Assembly (NCBI GenBank): GCA_002709505.1
Contig: PARB01000070.1
Coordinates: 1-35,153, forward strand
Origin: Paracoccaceae bacterium
GTDB taxonomy: Bacteria; Pseudomonadota; Alphaproteobacteria; Rhizobiales; Stappiaceae
DNA: 35,153 nucleotides
Direction: 5' to 3'
Of this stretch, positions 24,313 through 32,621 are shown piece after piece. How positions within the stretch are numbered: the first letter of the stretch is position 1; every line of letters starts with the position of its first letter. Both the position numbers and the translations under genes were made by a program. The notes beneath the pieces were generated by a model. It was not told the DNA's origin. It ran no database searches and saw only the letters and a list, made by a program, of their open reading frames with translations.

Positions 24313-25239
24313 TCACACGGCGACGAGCAGCGCGATCGGCATGGTCACGGCGGCGGCAAGCGTCTGCAGCGTGAGGATTTCCGCCATCAGCTTGGCGTCG
24401 CCGCCCATCTGCCGGGCGAGCAGATAGGAGCCGCCGGCGCTGGGCACCGACATGGCGATCATCACCGCGGTGAAGGCCGGGCCCTCAACGCCCATGAGAC
24501 TTGCAAAGCCGAAACCCAGCACCGGCATCAGCGCCAGTTTCAGCAAAAGCGCGGAGGTCAGGGCCGGGCCCGGGCGGCGCAATGCGTTGAGGTCGAGGCC
24601 GGCGCCGACGCAGACGATGCCGATCGGCAGGGCGGCGCTGCCGAGGATTTCCAGCGTCGACCAGGCGAATCGCGGCAGCGGCAGGCCGGTGACGTTCAAG
24701 AGCAGGCCGGTTGCCGTCGACCAGATGAACGGATTGCGGATGAGGTCGAGCAGGATCTTGCGGATGCCGGGTGCGGGACCGCTGGTGAAATGCGACAGCA
24801 CAAGGACGCAGATGACATTCAGGAGCGGCACCATGGCGACGATGGCGACCGCAAGAAGCGCGACGCCGTCGGCGCCCAGCAGTTCGTCGGCGATGGCAAG
24901 CGCGACGAAGGTGTTCCAGCGGGTCGCGCCCTGAAAGACGGAGGTGAAGCGCGGGCCGTCAATGGCAAAGACGCGCCGGAGCAGCGGCTGCAGGGCAAGC
25001 GCGATGGCCGCCATGGCGACGACCGATGCGACCAGCGTGGCGCTCATCTCGAAGGCGGGCAGGGCCATGAAGTCGGTCTGAGCGACGGTGGCGATGATGA
25101 TCGCGGGAAACAGGACGAAATAGGCAATGCGCTCGATGCCGCGCCACTGCTCGCCGGTGATGATCCCCATGCGGGCGACGAGGTGTCCGGTGGCGATGAC
25201 AAGCAGCACCGGCAGCAGCGCATTGACGACCACGCTCAT
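24313..25239 (-). CDS. AEC (auxin efflux carrier) family transporter
   Basis: A 308-residue polytopic membrane protein of the AEC family, proton-coupled or passive carriers for small organic acids such as malonate or malate. About ten hydrophobic segments are visible in two halves. Marks include [22 protein letters not shown] at the N-terminus, [36 protein letters not shown], and a re-entrant-type [16 protein letters not shown] near residue 210. The substrate is unknown. Its start overlaps the ruvX stop (ATGA), though a functional link is not obvious. Confidence 0.9.
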   Translation of the reverse strand: MSVVVNALLPVLLVIATGHLVARMGIITGEQWRGIERIAYFVLFPAIIIATVAQTDFMALPAFEMSATLVASVVAMAAIALALQPLLRRVFAIDGPRFTSVFQGATRWNTFVALAIADELLGADGVALLAVAIVAMVPLLNVICVLVLSHFTSGPAPGIRKILLDLIRNPFIWSTATGLLLNVTGLPLPRFAWSTLEILGSAALPIGIVCVGAGLDLNALRRPGPALTSALLLKLALMPVLGFGFASLMGVEGPAFTAVMIAMSVPSAGGSYLLARQMGGDAKLMAEILTLQTLAAAVTMPIALLVAV

Positions 25240-25781
25240 TGCGGGTCGTCTCCGTCATAGACCGTGTATCTGTCGCCCGTGGGGGCGGCTTGTTCGTCCG
25301 CGTCGCGGCGCATCCGCGCCAGCCGGTCGAGGCACCCTTGCAGGATGTAGGCGGCGGCCATCTTGTCGACCAGTTCTGCACGTCGTGCGCGCGAGCGGTC
25401 GGCATCGATCAGCGTGCGCGTCACCGCGGCGGTCGACAGGCGCTCGTCCCATGCGGTCAGCGGCAGGTCGGTGAGCGGCAGGAGGTTGCGGGCGAAGGCG
25501 CGCGTCGCCTGGACGCGCGGGCCTTCGGAACCGTCCATGTTCAGCGGCAGGCCGATCACCATGCCGCAGACCTCGTGTTTCTTGCAGATCTCGAGGAGGG
25601 CGGCAGCATCGACGCCGAACTTCTTGCGCTTGATGGTCTCGAGCGGACTGGCGATGCCGCGTCCGAGATCCGACAGTGCAAGACCGATGGTCTTGGTTCC
25701 GAGATCGAGGCCGATCAGCCGGCCGACGCGCGGAAGATGCGCGGCAAAGTCATCGTGGGAGAGGAGGGGATCTTGCGCCAT
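25236..25781 (-). CDS. ruvX: Putative Holliday junction resolvase RuvX / pre-16S rRNA nuclease YqgF
   Basis: A 181-residue RNase H-fold nuclease. The family motifs are [18 protein letters not shown] (first catalytic Asp), [31 protein letters not shown] (second acidic site) and [16 protein letters not shown] (third Asp). Homologues mature the 5' end of 16S rRNA in E. coli and may resolve junctions. The C-terminal ~25 residues are a charged extension. It is divergent from the UPF0173 gene with a 127-bp gap. Confidence 0.93.
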   Translation of the reverse strand: MAQDPLLSHDDFAAHLPRVGRLIGLDLGTKTIGLALSDLGRGIASPLETIKRKKFGVDAAALLEICKKHEVCGMVIGLPLNMDGSEGPRVQATRAFARNLLPLTDLPLTAWDERLSTAAVTRTLIDADRSRARRAELVDKMAAAYILQGCLDRLARMRRDADEQAAPTGDRYTVYDGDDPQ

Positions 25782-25908
25782 GTCGAGGCTTTAGCACGCG
25801 CCCGCCCGCGCGAACAGAGAGCGGGATTGCAGGCGCGCCGCATCCGGATAGATTCCGGGGGACAGTTCGCGGCAGCTTCCGCGATACGCGACAAGAGGGA
25901 GACCCATC

Positions 25909-26616
25909 ATGAAGATCACCTATCTCGGCCATGCCGCCTGCCGTCTCGACATTCCGGGCGCCGCCATTCTCATCGACCCGTTCCTGAGCGGCAATCCGTC
26001 GTTTCCCGAGACGCTGAGCGTTGATGGCGTCAGCGAGGGCGTGACGCACATCCTGTTGACCCACGGGCATGACGACCACATCGGCGATACGCTGGAGATC
26101 GCGCGCAAGACCGGCGCGCAGGTCACCGCGAATTTCGAGATCGCCATGTGGGTGCAGTCGCAGGGGCACGAGAACATCAACCCGATGGGCTGCGGCGGCT
26201 CTGTCGATGTCGGTCCCTTCACCGTCTCGCTCACCCAGGCGCATCACACCTCCTCGTCGCTCGCCGGCGGATGGCCGCCGGTCTACATGGGCCAGCCGAA
26301 CGGGTTGATCGTGCGCTCCGAAGGGCAACCGACCCTCTACCACATGGGCGACACTGATCTCTTCGGCGACATGGCGCTGATCGAGGAGCTCTACGCCCCG
26401 AAGGTTGGCATCGTGCCGATCGGCGACCGTTTCACCATGGGGGCGAAAACGGCGGCGATCGCCTGCAAGCGGTTCTTCGACTTCAAGACGATCCTGCCGT
26501 GCCACTACGGCACCTTCCCGATCCTCGACCAGTCCGCCGACGGCTTCCTCGCCGAGATGGGGGCGGAGTCCGGCCGCGTGAAGGTCATGGCTCCGGGCGG
26601 CTCCTTCGAGGTCTGA
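25909..26616 (+). CDS. UPF0173 metal-dependent hydrolase (metallo-beta-lactamase fold)
   Basis: A 235-residue MBL-fold hydrolase of the UPF0173/YtkL group, substrate unknown. Metal ligands are visible in THILLTHGHDDHIGD, in LTQAHHTSSS, in LYHMGDTDLFGDM, and in the late TILPCHYGTFP. The N-terminal MKITYLGHAACRLD is the classic start. GAGGGAG lies 8-9 nt before the ATG. Six bases after its stop begins a 15-bp inverted repeat, which could end or attenuate its transcript. Confidence 0.93.
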   Translation: MKITYLGHAACRLDIPGAAILIDPFLSGNPSFPETLSVDGVSEGVTHILLTHGHDDHIGDTLEIARKTGAQVTANFEIAMWVQSQGHENINPMGCGGSVDVGPFTVSLTQAHHTSSSLAGGWPPVYMGQPNGLIVRSEGQPTLYHMGDTDLFGDMALIEELYAPKVGIVPIGDRFTMGAKTAAIACKRFFDFKTILPCHYGTFPILDQSADGFLAEMGAESGRVKVMAPGGSFEV

Positions 26617-26621
26617 CGCAG

Positions 26622-26688
26622 TGTCCGGACGCTGGACAGGGCTTGAATGTTCACGTAATGTTCCATTCCGAATTCCAGCGTCCGGACA
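26622..26688 (+). repeat. Perfect 15-bp inverted repeat with internal AATGTTC direct repeats
   Basis: TGTCCGGACGCTGGA (26622-26636) and its exact reverse complement TCCAGCGTCCGGACA (26674-26688) flank 37 bases. Each arm contains the palindrome GTCCGGAC. The loop has two AATGTTC copies 11 bp apart (26646-26652 and 26657-26663), one helical turn. The right arm ends four bases before the NTF2-like ATG, so in RNA the stem would bury that gene's ribosome site. No T tract follows. It could be a translational switch, an operator array or a small dispersed repeat. Confidence 0.65.
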
Positions 26689-26692
26689 GACC

Positions 26693-27175
26693 ATGTCACC
26701 CCAGATCCCGTTTCGCGCCAACCTTGACGACTTTCTCCTGAGCCTTGCCAGGGGCGACCTTCTCGATGCTGTCGGGGCGCATTATGCGTCCGACGCGCGG
26801 CTCTACGAGAACGACATTCTGGTCGCGCGGGACAAGCGGACGGTGCTGCGCAAGCTGCAGCCGGTGCTCAGGCGTTTCGCGATGGTGCGCGGCACCTTCG
26901 ACGAACTGACCTGCGATCGCGCCACGGGCCGGGTGCGCTTCTTCTGCCGGATCGACGGGGTCGATATCGACGGGCGGGTGGTGCGCGAGGAGGTTTTCCA
27001 TGCGCAGGTCTGGTCGGATGGCAAGGTGGCGGAGGAGCGGCAGTATCGCGGCGATGCACTGGCGCGGCTGTTTGCCCTAAACGTCGCCGCGCCGCGCCGT
27101 CGCGGGCCGCTCCTGGTCCCGTCGCTGCCGGCGTCTGCTCCGGCGGTGATGGCGGCACGCCCTCTCGGTGCGTGA
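26693..27175 (+). CDS. NTF2-like / SnoaL-type domain protein
   Basis: A 160-residue protein whose first ~130 residues fit the NTF2-like fold (FLLSLARGDLLDAVGAHYASDARLYEN; VLRRFAMVRGTFDELTCDRATGRVRFFCRIDGVD; VVREEVFHAQVWSDGKVAEERQYRGD). Such proteins are small ligand-binding or isomerase-like domains, and the ligand here is unknown. The tail (~130-160) is Pro/Ala/Arg-rich. I chose ATG 26693. A GTG at 26621 would translate through the inverted repeat. The only ribosome-site-like bases (GGAC) lie inside the repeat's right arm, which hints at structure-controlled translation. Confidence 0.8.
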   Translation: MSPQIPFRANLDDFLLSLARGDLLDAVGAHYASDARLYENDILVARDKRTVLRKLQPVLRRFAMVRGTFDELTCDRATGRVRFFCRIDGVDIDGRVVREEVFHAQVWSDGKVAEERQYRGDALARLFALNVAAPRRRGPLLVPSLPASAPAVMAARPLGA

Positions 27176-27216
27176 CGGCTTTTGCCGGACCGGTGGCGGC
27201 GCCGGCGCCCTTTGGC

Positions 27217-27246
27217 TTGCGGGCGGCTTGATCCCGATGATATAGG
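27217..27246 (+). promoter_or_regulatory. Putative promoter of gatC-GNAT-gatA
   Basis: TTGCGG (27217-27222), an 18-bp spacer and TATAGG (27241-27246) lie about 80 bp before gatC. The leader then holds small hairpins, including CGAGG-ATG-CCTCG near 27255 and GCGCGAA (27267-27273) / TTCGCGC (27281-27287). Confidence 0.38.
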
Positions 27247-27324
27247 CCACGTGTCGAGGATGCCTCGCGCGAAAAAAGCCTTCGCGCAAGCGTCCCCGGC
27301 GCCCGAGGCAATCCGGAGAATCCA

Positions 27325-27612
27325 ATGTCCGTCGATATCGACACGGTGAAACGCGTTGCGCATCTTGCGCGCATCAAGGTCACGGACACCGAGGCCGACG
27401 AGATGACCGGCCAGTTGAACACCATCCTCGCCTTCGTCGAGCAGCTGGACGAGGTCGACGTCAGCGGCGTGGAGCCGATGACATCGGTCGTCAAGCAGGA
27501 GATGAAGAAGCGCGCCGACGTGGTCAATGACGGCGGCTATCCGCAGGATGTGGTCGCCAACGCGCCGATGTCGGAAGACAATTTCTTCATGGTGCCGAAG
27601 GTGGTGGAATAG
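27325..27612 (+). CDS. gatC: Aspartyl/glutamyl-tRNA amidotransferase subunit C
   Basis: A 95-residue GatC that wraps around GatA and stabilises the GatCAB complex, which converts Glu-tRNA(Gln) and Asp-tRNA(Asn) to the amidated forms. Family marks are [41 protein letters not shown] and the C-terminal [16 protein letters not shown]. The ATG follows CCGGAGAATCC. gatA lies one gene downstream, and gatB is not in the window. Confidence 0.96.
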   Translation: MSVDIDTVKRVAHLARIKVTDTEADEMTGQLNTILAFVEQLDEVDVSGVEPMTSVVKQEMKKRADVVNDGGYPQDVVANAPMSEDNFFMVPKVVE

Positions 27613-27615
27613 GCC

Positions 27616-28089
27616 GTGACGGTTGTCATCGGCGTTGAGTGCCCGCTCACCGACGACATGCGCGCCCTGATCGCGGAGCTGAACGCCGCTCTGCTGTCGC
27701 TGACGCCGCCCGAGGCCTGTTTTCACATGAGCGTCGAGGATATGGCGGGAGACGACACCACCGTGTTCGTTGCCCGCGACGGCGACGGTGGCGGATTGCT
27801 CGGCTGCGGCGCGCTGTTGCGCCATCCGGGCGGGGTCGGCGAGGTCAAGCGCATGTACACCCGTCCCGAGGCGCGGGGTCTTGGGATCGGCGGGCGCATC
27901 CTGGCGCGGATCGAAGCGCTTGCGCGCAGCGAAGGCTTCACGCGGCTGGTGCTTGAGACCGGCAACACCTACAAGGCCGCTGAGCGGGTCTACCAGCGGG
28001 CCGGCTTCCGGCGATGTGGCCCGGTGCTCGGATATTCCGACACGCCGTACACCGCCTTTTTCGAAAAACCGCTTCTTTCTAACGCGTGA
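27616..28089 (+). CDS. GNAT family N-acetyltransferase
   Basis: A 157-residue acetyl-CoA-dependent acetyltransferase. The cofactor loop is RPEARGLGIGGRILARIEALA, followed by the family's later block LVLETGNTYKAAERVYQRAGF and a terminal YSDTPYTAFFEK. The layout resembles small-molecule or amino-acid N-acetyltransferases; the target is unknown. The GTG start lies three bases after the gatC stop, so it is translated with gatC. It sits inside the gatC-gatA pair, an uncommon place that does not by itself prove a tRNA role. Confidence 0.87.
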   Translation: MTVVIGVECPLTDDMRALIAELNAALLSLTPPEACFHMSVEDMAGDDTTVFVARDGDGGGLLGCGALLRHPGGVGEVKRMYTRPEARGLGIGGRILARIEALARSEGFTRLVLETGNTYKAAERVYQRAGFRRCGPVLGYSDTPYTAFFEKPLLSNA

Positions 28090-28116
28090 CGCGAACAGCC
28101 CAGCGAGACGAAAACA

Positions 28117-29592
28117 ATGACCGAGCTGACGAAACTGACCCTGACCGAGGCGCGAGACGGGCTTGCCGCGCGCGACTTCAGCGCCCGCGAACTGACGGAC
28201 GCCTATCTGGGCGAGATCGCGGCTGGCAATCAGGCGCTGAACGCCTATGTGGCGGTGACCGAGGACAAGGCGCGGGAAATGGCCGCGGCCTCCGATGCGC
28301 GGCTTGCCAAGGGCGAGGGCGGCGCGCTTGAGGGCATTCCGCTCGGCATCAAGGATCTCTTCGCCACCAAGGGGGTGCACACTCAGGCGTGCAGCCACAT
28401 CCTCGACGGCTTCAAGCCGCCGTACGAATCGACCGTGACCGCCAATCTCTGGGCCGATGGCGCGGTGATGCTCGGCAAGCTCAACATGGACGAATTCGCC
28501 ATGGGCTCGTCGAACGAGACCTCCTATTACGGCAATGTCGTCAATCCGTGGAAGCGGACCGGATCGGACGAGGCGCTGGTGCCGGGCGGTTCGTCCGGCG
28601 GCTCCGCCGCCGCCGTTGCCGGCGCCCTGTGCCTTGGCGCGACCGCGACCGACACCGGCGGCTCGATCCGCCAGCCGGCGGCGCTGACCGGCACGGTCGG
28701 CATGAAGCCGACCTACGGCCGCTGCTCGCGCTGGGGCACGGTCGCCTTCGCCTCCTCGCTCGACCAGGCTGGACCGATCACCCGCACGGTGCGCGACAAT
28801 GCGGTCATGCTGCGCTCGATGGCCTCCGTCGACGCCAAGGACACGACCAGCATCGACGCGCCGGTACCCGATTACGAGGCTGCCGTCGGCAAGTCGGTGC
28901 GCGGACTGCGGATCGGCATTCCCAAGGAATATCGCGTCGACGGCATGCCCGACGAGATCAACGCGCTGTGGCAGCAGGGCATCGACTGGCTGAAGGAAGC
29001 GGGTGCCGAGATCGTCGAGATCTCCCTGCCGCATACCAAATACGCGTTGCCGGCCTATTACATCGTCGCGCCCGCGGAAGCCTCGTCCAACCTCGCCCGC
29101 TACGATGGCGTGCGCTACGGGTTGCGGGTCGACGGCAAGGACATCGCCGACATGTACGAGAACACGCGCGCGGCCGGCTTCGGCGCGGAAGTGAAGCGGC
29201 GCGTGATGGTCGGAACCTATGTGCTTTCCGCCGGCTATTACGATGCCTACTACCTGAAGGCGCAGAAGGTCCGCACGCTGATCAAGCGCGATTTCGACCA
29301 GTCCTTCGAGGCGGGCGTGGATGCGATCCTGACGCCGGCAACGCCGGATGCCGCCTTTGCACCCGGCGCGATCACCGATCCGGTTGCCATGTATCTCAAC
29401 GACATCTTCACGGTGACGGTGAACATGGCCGGCCTTCCGGGGCTTGCGGTGCCGGCCGGGCTCAACCGCGACGGCCTGCCGCTGGGCTTGCAGCTGATCG
29501 GGAGCCCCTTCGGCGAGGAAACGCTCTACAGCCTGGGATCGGTGATCGAACAGGCCGCGGGCCGCTTCACGCCGAAGCGCTGGTGGGCCTGA
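28117..29592 (+). CDS. gatA: Aspartyl/glutamyl-tRNA amidotransferase subunit A
   Basis: A 491-residue amidase that frees ammonia from glutamine for transamidation of mischarged tRNA. The Ser-cisSer-Lys triad is visible: the Lys in [10 protein letters not shown], the cis-Ser in [18 protein letters not shown], and the nucleophile Ser in [15 protein letters not shown]. The C-terminus contains [15 protein letters not shown] and [12 protein letters not shown], typical of GatA. Full length. A strong terminator follows at 29634-29664, ending the gatC-GNAT-gatA unit. Confidence 0.97.
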   Translation: MTELTKLTLTEARDGLAARDFSARELTDAYLGEIAAGNQALNAYVAVTEDKAREMAAASDARLAKGEGGALEGIPLGIKDLFATKGVHTQACSHILDGFKPPYESTVTANLWADGAVMLGKLNMDEFAMGSSNETSYYGNVVNPWKRTGSDEALVPGGSSGGSAAAVAGALCLGATATDTGGSIRQPAALTGTVGMKPTYGRCSRWGTVAFASSLDQAGPITRTVRDNAVMLRSMASVDAKDTTSIDAPVPDYEAAVGKSVRGLRIGIPKEYRVDGMPDEINALWQQGIDWLKEAGAEIVEISLPHTKYALPAYYIVAPAEASSNLARYDGVRYGLRVDGKDIADMYENTRAAGFGAEVKRRVMVGTYVLSAGYYDAYYLKAQKVRTLIKRDFDQSFEAGVDAILTPATPDAAFAPGAITDPVAMYLNDIFTVTVNMAGLPGLAVPAGLNRDGLPLGLQLIGSPFGEETLYSLGSVIEQAAGRFTPKRWWA

Positions 29593-29633
29593 CGGTTCGC
29601 CGCAAGGCGTACGGGTCACGGCATGTGAACAAG

Positions 29634-29664
29634 ACGCCGCCGGGAAGCCCCCGGCGGCGTTTTT
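29634..29664 (+). terminator. Rho-independent terminator of gatA
   Basis: ACGCCGCCGGG / CCCGGCGGCGT forms a perfect 11-bp stem with a 5-base loop, followed by TTTTT. It lies 41 bp past the gatA stop. Confidence 0.92.
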
Positions 29665-29670
29665 CGTGGG

Positions 29671-29928
29671 TCAGCGGTTGTCCGGCTGGGAGCGCACGCG
29701 GCGTGTTCCCAAGCGGGTGATCCGGTAGGGGGCGCCGCCCGATGAGGCGATGTAGCCCCGGCGTCTCAGCTTCCTAAAAAGGGCCAGATCCAGCCCCGGC
29801 GAATGCCAGCCCTCGCGCGTGACGCAGGTGGCATGAATGATGCGGTTGCGCTCGTCCTTCTCGACGAGCACGCGACCGCCCTGGGCCAGCAGGTGAAGCA
29901 CCCGCTGCTCGGCTTTCGAAATGTCCAT
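29671..29928 (-). CDS. YjhX family protein (UPF0386)
   Basis: An 85-residue protein that aligns along its whole length with E. coli YjhX: MDISKAEQRVLHLLAQGGRV, CVTREGWHSPGLDLALFRKL, GGAPYRITRLGTRRVRSQPDNR, this last shown as residues 64-85. It looks like a small winged-helix domain. YjhX has been described as the toxin of a YjhX/YjhQ pair in which YjhQ is a GNAT-like protein. No adjacent antitoxin is seen here; the nearest GNAT gene (27616-28089) is ~1.6 kb away and on the other strand. A DNA-binding housekeeping role is as likely as toxicity. ATG 29928 matches the family start. It is convergent with gatA. Confidence 0.85.
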   Translation of the reverse strand: MDISKAEQRVLHLLAQGGRVLVEKDERNRIIHATCVTREGWHSPGLDLALFRKLRRRGYIASSGGAPYRITRLGTRRVRSQPDNR

Positions 29929-30239
29929 GATGGTCCGGAAATCTTGATGCACGGCTCCAGTGTCCGCAGCCCGTACGCTTGCGGAGGGGAGCAGTCTCGT
30001 GGCCGACCCGAAAAGCTGGGCCGGCCCTATCGGGCCTCGCGGCGTCCGCGCATCAAAACTCCATCGGTTTACAGGATCTAGGTGGACGCGCTTGCGGCAA
30101 ATATCAAGCCGCTTTGCCTTGTGTGCCTGAGCTTCGCCGGAGGCTGTTGCAGAAGAAGCGCAGGAGATCGGTGGCAAAATCGGCCTTGCGACGCTTCGCT
30201 CCGTTTCCTTTTTGCCGATCTGGCTCTAGAACTGTCGCC
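29929..30239. other. Gap between yjhX-like and membrane-protein genes
   Basis: The reading frames here extend those of the flanking genes without family similarity, and no repeat or transposon end was recognised. The TCTAGAAC just before 30240 could be a -10 region for the membrane protein gene. Confidence 0.4.
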
Positions 30240-30542
30240 ATGACACCGGAAGAATCGATATCCGTCCTTTTCGGCCTCGCGGGCCTGGTCAATCCCTTCG
30301 CGCTGATGATCGGCGCCGTGCTCGGCTGGTTTGCCGATGCACGCGCCAAGCTGCTCATCGCCGGGTTTGCCGCCGCCGCCTTGAGTGTCCTGCTCGACGC
30401 CTCGATGAACTTCAGCGGCGTGCCGCCGGTGGGAGGCTACGACGGCGGGCCGCTTGCGGTGTTGCCGTTCCGTTTCGTGGGAGCCGCACTTGCGGCCGCC
30501 TTCGTGCATGGCATGCGCAACCGGATGCGTGGCGGGCGCTAG
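30240..30542 (+). CDS. Small hypothetical membrane protein, 100 aa
   Basis: A protein with about three hydrophobic helices (SVLFGLAGLVNPFALMIGAVLGW; AKLLIAGFAAAALSVLLDA; FRFVGAALAAAFVHGM) separated by short polar loops, with a Gly/Pro-rich loop (FSGVPPVGGYDGGPL). I do not recognise a family. I chose ATG 30240. The frame is open further upstream, but that sequence is Arg/Ser-rich and does not look coding. Probably an inner-membrane protein. Confidence 0.6.
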   Translation: MTPEESISVLFGLAGLVNPFALMIGAVLGWFADARAKLLIAGFAAAALSVLLDASMNFSGVPPVGGYDGGPLAVLPFRFVGAALAAAFVHGMRNRMRGGR

Positions 30543-30657
30543 GCACCGGGCGTAGAGTGCTGGCGGACATTGCAGTCTGCGGCGATCCCGCTTCGCCCGC
30601 CATCTCGATGCCAGACCCGCTCGCGGCCGCATCGCGTCACCTCAACAAGGATCTCTC

Positions 30658-30864
30658 ATGTCGCCTGCAGCGGTGTCCTATGTGGCGCTTGCCGTCGCCA
30701 TCGTGTTCGAGGTCGTCGGTACCACGGCGCTGCAGCAGTCGCAGCAGTTCACCCGACCCGTGCCGACCATGGTCATGAGCGGGTGCTATCTGGCTGCTTT
30801 CTGCTGTCTGATCATCGCCGGCGTCATCGTCGTCAACGTGTTTTCCAAGTCCGTGTCGCACTGA
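30658..30864 (+). CDS. Internally deleted SMR (EmrE-like) family protein, 68 aa
   Basis: Residues 1-51 match the start of small multidrug resistance transporters: the first helix with its essential glutamate (AIVFEVVGTTALQQSQQFTR, E18), then PVPTMVMSGCYLAAFCCL, the start of helix 2. Residues 52-68 (IIAGVIVVNVFSKSVSH) match the end of helix 4 and the C-terminus. About 46 residues between them (rest of helix 2, helix 3, most of helix 4 in ~110-aa EmrE) are missing, yet the frame is kept. AAGGA lies well placed before the ATG and a terminator follows, so it may still be made. It cannot be a normal four-helix transporter; it is either decaying or a small two-helix membrane protein. Confidence 0.65.
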   Translation: MSPAAVSYVALAVAIVFEVVGTTALQQSQQFTRPVPTMVMSGCYLAAFCCLIIAGVIVVNVFSKSVSH

Positions 30865-30908
30865 TGCCAGCGCAGCGCGGAGGTGGCGCGACGCGCGCAG
30901 GGCATAGA

Positions 30909-30937
30909 CGGCACGGGGCTGTCCCCGTGCCCGTTTT
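30909..30937 (+). terminator. Rho-independent terminator after the SMR-like gene
   Basis: GGCACGGGG (30910-30918) / CCCCGTGCC (30923-30931) is a perfect 9-bp stem with loop CTGT, followed by CGTTTT. It lies 45 bp past the SMR-like stop and could serve both this gene and convergent DUF6455 transcripts less efficiently. Confidence 0.65.
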
Positions 30938-30958
30938 CGTCAGCTCAGGCGGACCGCC

Positions 30959-31213
30959 TCAGCGCTGGGCGCGCCATTCGGCGAAGAGATCGCCGTTCGG
31001 GCAGTAGTCCGGGGTTTTTTCCGCGCCATCGGCATGCTCGTCCAGCCAGCTCGCGCATTCGCCCGGGCATTCGCAGCCCATGCAACGGTTGGCGGCGGCC
31101 CGCAGGCTGTTGGCAAGCGTGATGTCGGCGGGCATGCCCTCGGTCGCTCCGACCGTCCGCATCATCCGGCCCATCAGGCCCGCCCGTTCGTCGAGCCGCT
31201 TCAGAAATCCCAT
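30959..31213 (-). CDS. DUF6455 family protein
   Basis: An 84-residue protein: MGFLKRLDERAGLMGRMMRT, then LRAAANRCMGCECPGECASWL and PDYCPNGDLFAEW. I recognise the alphaproteobacterial DUF6455 pattern. Five cysteines (CxxCxCxxxC and a later C) suggest a bound metal or an iron-sulfur-like site. No function is known. I chose ATG 31213; the longer open frame upstream has no family features. The gene is divergent from the FliK-like gene. Confidence 0.8.
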   Translation of the reverse strand: MGFLKRLDERAGLMGRMMRTVGATEGMPADITLANSLRAAANRCMGCECPGECASWLDEHADGAEKTPDYCPNGDLFAEWRAQR

Positions 31214-31394
31214 GCCTGTCTCCCTTGCGATGCGCAGTCGGCGCCGCACCGGCACCCTGTGTGACGGCTTCCATCCTGAAGTAGTTGCAAATGAAACGAA
31301 TTGAGCCAGATCAAACCGGCAGCGCTTTGCATCACTTTCTCGCCGAATCTGGTAAGGTTGCACAGATCAGGAGCGCATACGCTGGAGAGTGACG

Positions 31395-32621
31395 ATGGTC
31401 TCGCGCGTGTCGACCCCGACGGGCGTCGTCGCCGTCACGCCCGTCACCCGGCTTCCGCCGTTGTCCGTTGGCGATGTCATCGCCATGCGCGTCGCCCGTC
31501 ATATGACCGATGGCGTCATGCGGCTTGTGTCCGGCAATTTTCAGCTCGACGTGGCGGGGCAGGAGATGTTTCCCGTCGGCGCGCGGGTCTCCCTGCAGGT
31601 CAGTCGCGGTCCCGAGGGCGGGGTGTCCTATCAGGTCAGCGCCGGAGCCGATGATGTGCCGGGCCAGGGTGCTGCGCCTCCCGGCTCCGCGGTGGCGCGC
31701 GAGCAGGCCGCGCTCCAGCGCCTTTCCGGCATGGCAGCTGAACTCGCTTCCCGGCAGGACGGACTTGCACCGCTTTTTTCCGGTCTCTCCGCTGCGGCGG
31801 CCGCGCCGGCATCGGCCGCGCTGCCGCAACCGGTCGTGGCCGCGATGGCAGCGCTGTTCGGCCTTCGCCTCGTTGCCGATGACAAGCTGGACGGTGCCCG
31901 GCTGAAACGCGCGATTGCAACGGCTGCCGGCGCGCCCGAAAGCGAGGGCGGGCGCGGCGGTCTGCCGGGCGTGCTCAAGGATCTCGGCGACGCGTTGCGT
32001 CTGTTTGCAAAGGGCGGTGAAGGGATCGCGCGCGAGGGAACGCCTCCGGCGCCGCCGAGCCTTGCCCGTCATCCGCAAGCCCAGCCGCCCGGTCGCGCCA
32101 GTCTGGAACTGATGCAGGCGCTGGCGCGGGGTGATCTGTCCGTCGCCGCCCTGCTGCTGCTTGGAAAGAGCGACGCGGCGCTGGCCCGGGTCCGGCTGTC
32201 CGGACTGACCTCGCTCAAGGTGCTGGGCGATGGCGCGGGCGACGGGGCGACCTTCGACCGCACGCTCGACCTGCCGTTTGTGTTCGGCTCGCAGACGGGG
32301 GTGATCAGCCTGCAGATCGGGCGCGACGACACGCCCGGTCACGAGGGTGAGGGCAGCCATCCCGCCTGGCGGGTGCGCTTTGGCATCGACACCGGCGAGA
32401 GCGGCCCGGTCGAGGCGGTCGTCGGTTTGGATGGCACGCGCCTGTTCGCGACCCTTTGGGCGGAGCGCGGCGAGACGGCGTCCGCGCTTACCGAAAGACT
32501 GTCGGAGCTGCGCGAGATGCTGGCCGGGTCCGGGCTCGAGGTGGTGGAGCTCAAGGTGTTGCCGGGCCTGCCGGGTAATCCGCCGACGGCGTCCGGCCAA
32601 TATGTGAACCAGGTCTCATGA
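31395..32621 (+). CDS. FliK-like flagellar hook-length control C-terminal domain protein
   Basis: A 408-residue protein. Residues ~10-75 form a beta-rich block (PPLSVGDVIAMRVARHMTDG), the middle is Ala/Gly/Pro-rich and probably flexible, and the last ~130 residues resemble the FliK C-terminal (Flg_hook) domain (LDLPFVFGSQTGVISLQIGRD; WRVRFGIDTGESGPVEAVVGLDGTRLFATLWAE; LSELREMLAGSGLEVVELKVL). ATG 31395 has GGAG with 7-nt spacing. Its stop overlaps the next gene, a FlhB C-domain homologue, by ATGA. The same pair occurs as ylqG-ylqH in Bacillus. No other flagellar gene is near, so a role in ordinary hook control is uncertain. Confidence 0.75.
   Translation: MVSRVSTPTGVVAVTPVTRLPPLSVGDVIAMRVARHMTDGVMRLVSGNFQLDVAGQEMFPVGARVSLQVSRGPEGGVSYQVSAGADDVPGQGAAPPGSAVAREQAALQRLSGMAAELASRQDGLAPLFSGLSAAAAAPASAALPQPVVAAMAALFGLRLVADDKLDGARLKRAIATAAGAPESEGGRGGLPGVLKDLGDALRLFAKGGEGIAREGTPPAPPSLARHPQAQPPGRASLELMQALARGDLSVAALLLLGKSDAALARVRLSGLTSLKVLGDGAGDGATFDRTLDLPFVFGSQTGVISLQIGRDDTPGHEGEGSHPAWRVRFGIDTGESGPVEAVVGLDGTRLFATLWAERGETASALTERLSELREMLAGSGLEVVELKVLPGLPGNPPTASGQYVNQVS

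Noticed and set aside
26803..29619. Very long minus-strand open frame opposite gatC-GNAT-gatA (938 codons)
   Set aside because: It is the antisense shadow of well-identified GC-rich genes, its product is Arg/His/Gly-rich and resembles no family.
30120..30240. Possible transposase remnant in the gap before the 100-aa membrane protein
   Set aside because: The translation in any frame did not match a transposase family, and no terminal repeats were found.
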